Assembly: GCA_942493055.1 (NCBI GenBank)
Contig: OW818680.1
Coordinates: 4,402,001-4,466,000 of the forward strand
DNA: 64,000 nucleotides
Direction of reading: 5' to 3'
Origin: CAIZQW01 sp942493055
GTDB lineage: Bacteria; Verrucomicrobiota; Kiritimatiellia; RFP12; UBA1067
Under the pieces are notes generated by a model. It was given only the letters and a program-made list of their open reading frames with translations. It had not been told where the DNA came from and did no database searches. The position numbers were made by a program, and so were the translations under genes. This document shows positions 16,817-24,286 of this stretch, in pieces. Each line of letters begins with the position of its first letter. Positions within the stretch are counted from its first letter, which is position 1.

Positions 16817-19291
16817 ATGAAGTTTTTTTTTGTGATCTGGATGGCGATGGGCATGGTGTCTGCCTTTTGTGTGGCTGAGGGAACAGTCGTAGGCGACGGA
16901 GAAAAGCGCATCGCCATCTCTGACCTTGATCTCGGACAGATGCGCGTGGGCTATGGGAAGCCCCTTGCCAATCAGTCTCTTGGCGGTGGCCTGCTCTCCA
17001 TCAACGGTGTGGCGTTCAAGACAGGCATTGCGACGCACGCGGTCAGTGATTACTACCTGGCGCTGGATGGCAAGGCCATGAGCTTCCAGGCGATTTGTGG
17101 TATCGATGATGATTCGCGCCATGCAAAGGCGAGCGTCCGGTTTTCAATTGCTGCGGATGGAAAAACCGTCTGGACCAGCTCTGTGATGAAGGGCGGCATG
17201 CCCGGTGCGTCTGTTCAAATTCCGCTCGCAGGCGTCCGACTCCTCCGTTTGTCCGTGGATGACGCTGGAGACGGCATTTCATCCGATCATGCGGACTGGG
17301 CTGATGCTTCAATCGTTTATCGGGGCGAACCGCCCGCCGCCATCGCTCCCCCGCAACCACCGCTCCGCTGGACACTTGGATCAGGCCACACGACGCGCTC
17401 AAAGATACCGGACACGAATGTGCCGCATCGTGATTTTATCGAACAAGGCGGACGTCGCGCGGGCCAGAAAGTCTGGTATACGATCAACTCGGATTGTACG
17501 CTCACGATTGAACGTGACCTGGTTTGGCCCTCGTTGCGCATTCTTCCAAACGATACGCATGGCAGTTTCATCCGCCACTACGGCGTTGAGGCTGAACCGA
17601 AAATCACAGTTGATGGCGCCCCGCTTGGCCCTGTCAAATACACGGAAGCGTTGCTCGATGGCACCCTTTCGTTTATCGGATCCGCTCAGTCGATCCATGT
17701 CAAACGCGTCACCTTCCCGTGTTTCGAAAAATATGCCGCCCTTGATCGCTGGACCCTTGTGAACTCCGGTTCCCGTCCGGTTACGATTGCCGTGGTGCCA
17801 ATCGCCCTCAGCGCTGAGCAGAAGGGCCCTTACGGCATCAATGTCGCTGAGGTCTCCTGTGATGCGCCGGCAACAGCGCGCCTCGAACCTGGGAAGTCGC
17901 TCACACTAACGGTTTTCTTTTCCGCTCGCCCCAAGGAGTCCGCTGCTGTTCCCCTCGATGCGGAAAAAGAGGAAAAGGGAAGACGTGAATTCATCAGCCT
18001 ACTCAATGACACGCTGGTCCTTGAGACGCCAGACCCCATGCTCAACCGTGCCTTCACCTTCGCCAAATGGCGTGTCGCGGAAGCCATGAATGACACCCGT
18101 GGCGGACTCATGCTCGCCCCGGGCAATCTCCGCTATTATGCCGCGACGTGGTGTAACGACAATGTCGAATATGCCGGCCCCTTCTTTCCGTTTCTCGGCG
18201 AAGCGGGCGGCAATCAAGGGTCGCTCAATGCTTACCGGCAATATATGGCCTTCATGAAACCGACCTATCAGCGCATTCCCTGTTCCATCGTTGCAGAAGG
18301 CACGTCCACGTGGGGCCCCTTCGACCGCGGGGATGCTGCGATGTACGCCTATGGCGCCTCCCGTTTCGCGCTGGCGCTGGGGGATCGCGCCATTGCTGAG
18401 GAACTCTGGAAAGGGATCGAATGGAGCCTCGAATACTGCAAACGGCAGCAGACTCCTGAAGGGGTCATCGCCTCTGACAAAGACGAGCTCGAAGGCCGTC
18501 TTCCCGCAGGCAAAGCCAACCTGACAACAGCCTCCCTCTGTTATGGGGCCCTCCGCTCCGCAGCGGATCTTGCGCGATCACTTCAAAGGGTCGCAATTGC
18601 AGCCGAATATGACCAGCGTGCCGATGTCCTTGCCGCTGCCATTGAAACGTATTTCGGTGCCACAGTCGAAGGCTTTAGCACGTATCGGTATTATGACGGT
18701 AACACGAAATTGCGCTCATGGATCTGTATGCCCTTGTCCATGGGCATTTTCACCCGTAATAAGGCCACCATTGATGCGCTCTTCTCGCCGCGCATGTGGA
18801 CGCCTGATGGGCTCGCTTCCCAGTCCGGGGATAAAGTCTTTTGGGACCGTTCGACCCTGTATGCGCTGCGTGCTGTCTTCCAGGCAGGTGAAACAACCAA
18901 GGCCCTTGATTACCTGACGCGTTATACCCAGCGCCGTCTGCTCGGTGAGCATGTGCCCTATGCTGTCGAAGCCTTCCCGGAAGGCGGTCAAGGTCACCTT
19001 GCCTCCGAATCCGGACTCTACTGCCGCATCTTTATCGAAGGCCTTTTCGGAATCCTCCCGACAGGACTGAATACATTCCGCTGCACCCCGCGTCTTCCTG
19101 ACAACTGGCCGTCTATGTCGCTCAAGCACATCAAGGCATTCGGTGGAGACTTCGATATGATCGTCACGCGCGCGGATGCCAAGCTTCGCGTCCAGGTGAT
19201 CCAGTCCGGCCATTCGCTCTTCGATCACGTGCTCACCCCCGGGGACGCCTGCGAAGTGATCGTGCCTCAGCCGGACAGGAATAAAAAGTAG
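16817..19291 (+). CDS. Secreted NPCBM-domain glycoside hydrolase, six-hairpin type
   Basis: Extracytoplasmic glycosidase of 824 residues. A short signal (MKFFFVIWMAMGMVSAFC) is followed by an NPCBM carbohydrate-binding domain (about residues 25-165, including GVAFKTGIATHA and CGIDDD). A beta-sandwich and a C-terminal (alpha/alpha)6-like barrel (about 390-800) include WCNDNVEYAGPFFPF and WDRSTLYALRAVF. This layout resembles GH78/GH95/GH106-type enzymes, but I cannot fix the family. The ATG at 16817 was chosen over TTG 16814. Nine T bases directly follow the second codon. It sits before the sulfatase, suggesting joint attack on a sulfated glycan. Confidence 0.72.
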   Translation: MKFFFVIWMAMGMVSAFCVAEGTVVGDGEKRIAISDLDLGQMRVGYGKPLANQSLGGGLLSINGVAFKTGIATHAVSDYYLALDGKAMSFQAICGIDDDSRHAKASVRFSIAADGKTVWTSSVMKGGMPGASVQIPLAGVRLLRLSVDDAGDGISSDHADWADASIVYRGEPPAAIAPPQPPLRWTLGSGHTTRSKIPDTNVPHRDFIEQGGRRAGQKVWYTINSDCTLTIERDLVWPSLRILPNDTHGSFIRHYGVEAEPKITVDGAPLGPVKYTEALLDGTLSFIGSAQSIHVKRVTFPCFEKYAALDRWTLVNSGSRPVTIAVVPIALSAEQKGPYGINVAEVSCDAPATARLEPGKSLTLTVFFSARPKESAAVPLDAEKEEKGRREFISLLNDTLVLETPDPMLNRAFTFAKWRVAEAMNDTRGGLMLAPGNLRYYAATWCNDNVEYAGPFFPFLGEAGGNQGSLNAYRQYMAFMKPTYQRIPCSIVAEGTSTWGPFDRGDAAMYAYGASRFALALGDRAIAEELWKGIEWSLEYCKRQQTPEGVIASDKDELEGRLPAGKANLTTASLCYGALRSAADLARSLQRVAIAAEYDQRADVLAAAIETYFGATVEGFSTYRYYDGNTKLRSWICMPLSMGIFTRNKATIDALFSPRMWTPDGLASQSGDKVFWDRSTLYALRAVFQAGETTKALDYLTRYTQRRLLGEHVPYAVEAFPEGGQGHLASESGLYCRIFIEGLFGILPTGLNTFRCTPRLPDNWPSMSLKHIKAFGGDFDMIVTRADAKLRVQVIQSGHSLFDHVLTPGDACEVIVPQPDRNKK

Positions 19292-19337
19292 GATTGTTTG
19301 GAAAAGTCGAATCAACTGGAAAACGAAGGGATTGTTT

Positions 19338-21218
19338 ATGAAGTGCAAAAAACTCTTTCCGCTGCTCATGTTGGCCAGTGTCGCGATGGCGGCTGAACGA
19401 CCGAATATCCTCTGGCTGACCAGCGAGGACAATGCCTACAACTCATTGGGGTGTTATGGAAACACGCTTGCACGGACGCCCAACTTGGACGCCTTGGCAA
19501 AGAGGGGTATCCTCTTTGAGAACTGCTACTCTATGCCAGTCTGCGCGCCATCGCGCTTCACGATCATCACGGGTATGTTTCCGACAACCTGCGGACCGGC
19601 CCAGCACATGCGCGCCAGCGGAAAGATTCCCGCCTGGCTGACCGGCTTCCCGAAATATCTGAAAGAGGCTGGCTACTATACCAGCAACAATTCAAAGACC
19701 GATTACAACTCGCCGCTGATTCAAAAAGCAGACTCCTTCTGGTGCGCAAACAGCGCTCAGGCAAGCTGGAAGGATCGCACGCAAGCGACGATGCCCTTCT
19801 TCAGTGTCTTCAACCATACAGTCTGTCATGAAAGCTGTCTCTTCCCTGCGGAAAAGAAGTTTGATTTCTCGCCGACTGACCCTGCCTCGGTCCGCGTGCC
19901 GCCCTATCAGCCGGATGTTCCTGAGATCCGTCAGGACATCGCCCGCGCCATGGACTGCATCACGGAGATGGACCGCCAGTGCGGCGAGAAGCTGAAACAG
20001 GTGGAGGCTGCCGGGCTTGCAGAGAATACCATCGTCTTTTATTACGGAGACAATGGCGGTATCACGACGCGTACCAAGCGCTTTCTGCAAGACAGCGGAA
20101 CGCATGTCCCGCTGATCATCTACTTCCCGCCGAAGTGGCAGCATCTTGCGCCCGCAGCGCCAGGCACGCGTATCAAGGAGGTTGTGCACTTTGTTGATTT
20201 TGCTCCGACGGTTCTCTCCATTGTAGGGCTTGAGATTCCCAAGTATATGCAGGGACGCGCCTTTGCCGGCAAGGCCAAAGCGCCTGCGCGCGAATATGTC
20301 CACTGTACGCGCGACCGCATGGATGAACGGTACGACATGGTGCGTTCGGCTGTCAGCGAACGCTATCTTTACATTCGCAATTTCCGTCCCGATCTGCCAT
20401 ACGTCCAACTCCTCCACTATAAGTTTCAGGCACGCGATTATCAGGCCTGGGCACGCTTGGCAAAAGAAAACAAACTGACGCCTCAGACCGCGCTCTTTTG
20501 GGGACAGAAGCCGTCTGAAGAACTCTATGACAAGCAGGCCGATCCGGACTGCATGAACAACCTTGCTGCAAAACCGGAGTGCCAAGAAACCTTGGAAAAG
20601 ATGCGCAAGGCTTTGTGCGCGTGGATGGTTGTCTGCAATGACAATGGCCTCTTGCCCGAGGGCGCGGCTTATGAGGGCTATGAGGCTTCTCGACAGGCAG
20701 GCGCTTTCTCAGCAGAGCAAGCCTTGGCAATCGCGATCAAGGCTTCAGATCGCAAGGTTGAAAATCTGCCCGAGTTTATACGCGTCCTTTCAGAGGACAA
20801 GCGTGAGTATATGCGCTGGTGGGCCGCACAAGGGTGCGCAATCCTGGGCAAGGCATCAGCCCCAGCCGAAGCCGCTCTGCTGAAGGCCGCAAAGGAAGAC
20901 GCCTCTGGCGCTGTGCAGGTGGCTGCCGCAGACACCCTGCGTCAATTGGGACGCACAGCGGAAGCAATTGAAACACTTCGCCGCTGGTTTGTCCAGCAGG
21001 AGAATTCGGTCTATGCGTTACACGCTGCGAATGTGATTGATCGACTCGGGGAGGCTGCACGTCCGCTGCTGCCCGAGATCAAAGCACGTGCAGAGGGAGT
21101 CACAGGAAAGAAGCAGAAAAAGGGCGGGGGTGAAAATTATTCCGTCCGCATGGCAAACACCTTGCAGGATGTGCTCACGGGCAAGAAGGAACGTCTCGTC
21201 TATCCCAAAGCCGAGTAA
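19338..21218 (+). CDS. Secreted type I sulfatase with C-terminal helical-repeat domain
   Basis: Arylsulfatase-superfamily enzyme that removes sulfate esters, probably from polysaccharide. After a signal peptide (to AMAA) it has NILWLTSEDN with metal-binding acids. The CAPSR motif at residues 69-73 has a cysteine that the formylglycine-generating enzyme would convert, and YYGDNGG provides further metal ligands. About 480 residues make the sulfatase. The last ~120 look like HEAT/armadillo-type helical repeats (ALLKAAKEDASGAVQVAAAD), an extension seen in PVC sulfatases. It is last in the secreted-protein operon. No maturase gene is in view. Confidence 0.88.
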   Translation: MKCKKLFPLLMLASVAMAAERPNILWLTSEDNAYNSLGCYGNTLARTPNLDALAKRGILFENCYSMPVCAPSRFTIITGMFPTTCGPAQHMRASGKIPAWLTGFPKYLKEAGYYTSNNSKTDYNSPLIQKADSFWCANSAQASWKDRTQATMPFFSVFNHTVCHESCLFPAEKKFDFSPTDPASVRVPPYQPDVPEIRQDIARAMDCITEMDRQCGEKLKQVEAAGLAENTIVFYYGDNGGITTRTKRFLQDSGTHVPLIIYFPPKWQHLAPAAPGTRIKEVVHFVDFAPTVLSIVGLEIPKYMQGRAFAGKAKAPAREYVHCTRDRMDERYDMVRSAVSERYLYIRNFRPDLPYVQLLHYKFQARDYQAWARLAKENKLTPQTALFWGQKPSEELYDKQADPDCMNNLAAKPECQETLEKMRKALCAWMVVCNDNGLLPEGAAYEGYEASRQAGAFSAEQALAIAIKASDRKVENLPEFIRVLSEDKREYMRWWAAQGCAILGKASAPAEAALLKAAKEDASGAVQVAAADTLRQLGRTAEAIETLRRWFVQQENSVYALHAANVIDRLGEAARPLLPEIKARAEGVTGKKQKKGGGENYSVRMANTLQDVLTGKKERLVYPKAE

Positions 21219-21494
21219 TGATCTCACCGCCTTGTTGCCAATCTTTTCAGTGGTTGTCAAAATCATTGTACTTGGCACCGATCTTTGGAGCCGCAAGAAC
21301 CTCCAGTGCTTCTGCTTTACTGGATACTTCTCCTCAATCCATTGTACAGACAGCAACTCGGGCTAGTTGATTGAAAGGTAATCGCCTTCCGTGCTGGCCG
21401 CGACCGGCACGCCTCTGAGCGGCTATAGGATCGGACGGGAGGGTTGCGGACCGACGACTGGTAGTTCTGCATGGCCGCGTTTCGGCGGATGCGT
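21219..21494. other. Gene-free stretch between convergent genes
   Basis: I see no gene, clear terminator or repeat. Base composition changes here from moderate GC to the very GC-rich sequence of the next gene at about 21390. Confidence 0.4.
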
Positions 21495-22817
21495 TCACTC
21501 GCCCGAGACGAGGAGGACGCCCTGGCAGGAGCGGATCGGAACCAAGCAGGATCCGTCCGGCAGTTTTTTCACTGGGATGGGGCCGTCGCCGCCGTACGCC
21601 TTGGCGCCCGGCACGCGGAAGACGAGTTCGAACGACGCGGGCTTCGCGTCCTCGGGGTCGTCCGCCGCAGTCACGAAGAGCGCCCGCGCTGTGCAGGCGG
21701 GGTCGCGCGCGGACATCTCGCCCACGAGGAGCGGCGCGCCGTTCGAGGCGCGCACCCCCTTGAAGAAGCCGTTGTCGAGCGCGACGGGGAAGGCCACCGG
21801 CTCCTTCGGGTTGCTCGGCGACCCGCGCTGGAAGCCGACGAAGTGCGTGGCCGTGGACCTGAACTTCATGTACTCGGGCCCGAGGCGCTTCAGTTCGGCG
21901 TTGAGCTTCTTCAGCTTCGCGTACTGCTCCGTCTGCACGCCCACGGCGTCGAGCACGTTGTTAGTCCACCAGCCCTTGCACCAGCACGCCCACGTGATCG
22001 CCTCTGCGCCGAAGCTCATGGCGGCGCAGGCTTGGAAGCGCAGGCGGTTCTCGCTTGTGGGCTGCTGGCCCTCGCGCGAGTTCACCTGGGGAATGTACCA
22101 GAACCGACGTCCTGAGCGGCGGCAGGCGTCCGCTACGAGGATGAAGTTATCGTAGCACTTCGAGAGGAAGCTGTCGAAGTCTGCGTGCGCGACGTAGGGG
22201 TAGAAATCGTACGAGATGTAGTCCAGCGGCACGTGGCGGCAGTACTCAGCCACGTGCTCCGCGTAGGTGGTGGTGCCGAGCTGGTTGACGGTCTGCTTGC
22301 CCGTGTTCTGGACGACGCTCGCGTAGTTCGGATAGAGGTTCAGGTAGAGGGGCACGCCCGGCAACTCGCGGTTCAACTGGCGCACGACCTCGCCGTAATA
22401 CGGGAAGTCGAGCGCGGAAGGTTCGTCGCCGATGTCGACTGCCCAGATCGCTGGGTGGTCCGTGAACGCGGCCGCGCCCTTCGAGTAGACGTCGGGCGGG
22501 TTCTTCTCCCGCAACTTGCCGGCGCTCTCTCCGTCGCCGCCCCACCAGCCGGGCACAACGCCGTTGACGATTGCGCCCACACCGTGCTTTGCGAAGAGGT
22601 CGAGCGTGGCGCGGTCGTCGGCACCCACGCCGGCGATGAAATCCACGCTGCAGTCCCTGATCGCCTTTACGTGCGCTTCGGTTCGCGCGTTCGCCTGCAG
22701 GCAGTAGGCGCCGATGAGCAGTTTCGAAGAGTCCATGCGCGGTGCCGTCGCACAGAGCGCGCAGGTCGCACAGACGGCAGCGAGTGTGCAGGCGGTCGTT
22801 CTCTCGGTTCGGTTCAT
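21495..22817 (-). CDS. Secreted TIM-barrel glycosidase-like protein, GC-rich
   Basis: 440-residue protein with a signal peptide (ends near CALCATAP) and a likely (beta/alpha)8 barrel. IWAVDIGDEPSALDFPYYGEV at the end of a strand looks like a clan GH-A acid/base region (a DEP rather than NEP motif), and YISYDFYPYV is typical of barrel strands in GH5/GH42-like proteins. I cannot assign a family or substrate. Codon use is markedly richer in G+C at third positions than in its neighbours, suggesting recent acquisition. It shares a promoter motif with the hydrolase gene at 43890-45200. Confidence 0.6.
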   Translation of the reverse strand: MNRTERTTACTLAAVCATCALCATAPRMDSSKLLIGAYCLQANARTEAHVKAIRDCSVDFIAGVGADDRATLDLFAKHGVGAIVNGVVPGWWGGDGESAGKLREKNPPDVYSKGAAAFTDHPAIWAVDIGDEPSALDFPYYGEVVRQLNRELPGVPLYLNLYPNYASVVQNTGKQTVNQLGTTTYAEHVAEYCRHVPLDYISYDFYPYVAHADFDSFLSKCYDNFILVADACRRSGRRFWYIPQVNSREGQQPTSENRLRFQACAAMSFGAEAITWACWCKGWWTNNVLDAVGVQTEQYAKLKKLNAELKRLGPEYMKFRSTATHFVGFQRGSPSNPKEPVAFPVALDNGFFKGVRASNGAPLLVGEMSARDPACTARALFVTAADDPEDAKPASFELVFRVPGAKAYGGDGPIPVKKLPDGSCLVPIRSCQGVLLVSGE

Positions 22818-22920
22818 GTTGTCCTCCGGAGGTCTTCCGTTCGTGTTCGCGGGATTGTTCTACCAGAACGTTTAATGGAGGTTCGTTGTCTTTTTCTGGG
22901 ATACGAACCAAGTTGTTTTG

Positions 22921-22949
22921 ATTATTGCTGTTTGGGTTTTCAAATACAA
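22921..22949 (-). promoter_or_regulatory. Promoter of the GC-rich glycosidase, shared motif copy 1
   Basis: On the - strand: TTGTAT (22949-22944), 17-bp spacer, AATAAT (22926-22921). The spacer half CCCAAACAGC and the following bases match the promoter at 45224-45252, which suggests common control. Confidence 0.5.
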
Positions 22950-23007
22950 GCGAAATGTGAGGATTCTGAGCAAATTGAAAGCTGTCGTTCGCTTTTTATA
23001 GGGATTT

Positions 23008-23079
23008 CCGTGATTAGGCCAAGGGTGCACTAATATGGGCGGTCATGTCCCTTACGTCCCTATCGTCTCTCGTGTCCCT
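23008..23079. repeat. Intergenic repeat module, copy 1
   Basis: CCGTGATTAGGCCA at 23008 and, 37 bp on, a GTCCCT-rich string (23045-23079). Both are repeated in the same order at 57861-58013. Each copy lies just beyond the stop codon of a - strand gene (nth here, the CobW-type gene there). Confidence 0.6.
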
Positions 23080-23084
23080 GCCCC

Positions 23085-23729
23085 TTATGCCTGACATGAC
23101 TCACAGAATGTCTTGATCGGGCAATCTGTGCACCTTGGATTGCGCGGGGCGCAGCGGGTCTGGCCAAAGGAGACGAGATAGGAGTTCCAAGTCTTCCAAT
23201 ACTTTATCGGAAGAATTTTTCGTAGCGCCATCTCGGTATCGTAGGGGGTCTTGGTCGTGATGAGGCCGAGACGGTTGGTGATGCGGTGCACATGCACGTC
23301 CACGCAGATGCCTGGCTTGTCAAAGCCCAGTGCCACCACGAGGTTGGCGGTCTTGCGTCCCACACCCGGCAATTCGCAAAGCTCTTCAACCGTGCTGGGC
23401 AACACGCCCCCGAATTTCTCCTCCAACACATAAGGCAGCTCTTTCAAATGACGCGCCTTGTCCCGGAAGAAACCGACAGGATAGATGAGCTTCTCCAGTT
23501 TATCCTGTGAGATCTTCTTCAAATCATCGGGTGTCATGACGTGTTGGAATAGACGTCCGCAAGCTCCGGCTGTGCACGCATCTTTGGTGCGCGCACTCAG
23601 GATGGTCCCCACTAAGACATGGAAAGGATCATTCGTCTGCGCAGCGACCAGTTCAATGATCGGCGCATGCGTTGACTCATACGCCTTTTTGAGCAATTTG
23701 TTAACTGCAGGTATGTCAGATGTTGTCAT
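23085..23729 (-). CDS. nth: Endonuclease III
   Basis: DNA glycosylase/AP lyase that removes oxidised pyrimidines. It shows the helix-hairpin-helix ELPGVGRKTANLV with the catalytic lysine, the catalytic aspartate in CVDVHVHRI, and a C-terminal [4Fe-4S] site with spacing C-x6-C-x2-C-x5-C (first Cys in RCAPRNPRC). 214 residues from ATG 23729. A GTG at 23756 adds nine residues and has a weak AGAGAGG upstream, so the start is not certain. Confidence 0.93.
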   Translation of the reverse strand: MTTSDIPAVNKLLKKAYESTHAPIIELVAAQTNDPFHVLVGTILSARTKDACTAGACGRLFQHVMTPDDLKKISQDKLEKLIYPVGFFRDKARHLKELPYVLEEKFGGVLPSTVEELCELPGVGRKTANLVVALGFDKPGICVDVHVHRITNRLGLITTKTPYDTEMALRKILPIKYWKTWNSYLVSFGQTRCAPRNPRCTDCPIKTFCESCQA

Positions 23730-23830
23730 AATGGAATAGAAAATGTGGCGCGCCACTGCCTTTTATTTGACCTCTCTTTTTGTAAATGATAAGGTGTGGC
23801 TTGTTTTTTGATTATTCCATAACGCAGGAA

Positions 23831-23859
23831 GGATGGCAATCCTTCTCGTATGGTATAAT
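23831..23859 (+). promoter_or_regulatory. Extended -10 promoter before the structured RNA region
   Basis: TGGTATAAT gives a perfect extended -10 (hexamer 23854-23859). The -35 position (23831-23836) reads GGATGG and is poor, as is common for extended -10 promoters. Transcription would start near 23866 and pass through the multi-helix region into the gene at 24287. Confidence 0.55.
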
Positions 23860-23891
23860 GTATGGCCGGAGCCGCCTTCGGTTCTTCCACC

Positions 23892-23911
23892 TCCGCCAAG
23901 GCTACGGCGGA
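23892..23911. repeat. Short palindromic repeat (TCCGCC...GGCGGA)
   Basis: TCCGCCAAGGCTACGGCGGA forms a small hairpin. A variant with the same arms is at 30404-30426. Confidence 0.45.
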
Positions 23912-23967
23912 TAAAACGGCGTCCAGGCAAGACTGAAAAAATGTTTTACGCGAAGATCGCAATGAGA

Positions 23968-24227
23968 GGTGCTTGCACGGAAAGCCCCCGCAAGTGGCTG
24001 AATACAGCCGGGGCTTATCTCGTGCAAGCACCCGAGTGGCACGCATTGACTCTGGGTGAAGGACGAGCTGTGCCTCCCGTGTATCCACGGGCTTGCGCAG
24101 GACAACAAGTATGCGCAGAGCACAAACGTATACGCGCAGTGCGAACGCTCACTTGAAGCCCGCTCCGGCAACCGCCGGACGGGAGCGATGAGCGCAAGCG
24201 AAAGAGCGTCACTCCGTCCTTCACCCA
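23968..24227 (+). ncRNA. Candidate structured RNA or long leader with multiple perfect helices
   Basis: Six nested or adjacent helices can be drawn by eye. Helix 1: GGTGCTTGCACG (23968-23979) with CGTGCAAGCACC (24021-24032). Inside it: AAGCCCC (23982-23988) with GGGGCTT (24010-24016) and GGCTG-AATA-CAGCC. A 13-bp perfect helix, TGGGTGAAGGACG (24053-24065) with CGTCCTTCACCCA (24215-24227), encloses three more: CCCGTG-TATC-CACGGG (24076-24091), CGCTCA/TGAGCG (24146-24151 and 24189-24194) and TCCGGC-AACC-GCCGGA (24164-24179). It lies between a perfect extended -10 and the GH106-like gene, so it may be its 5' leader or a separate RNA. I do not recognise an Rfam family. The fold is equally possible on the - strand. 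Confidence 0.55.
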
Positions 24228-24286
24228 AATAGCGTTCTTTGCGAAAAAGCATCAAGATTTTAAGTTCAATCAGAGAAGAGAAAAAA

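Noticed and set aside
23968..24227. IscB/TnpB omega RNA or group II intron
   Set aside because: No adjacent nuclease or reverse transcriptase gene and no recognisable domain V or guide-end features.
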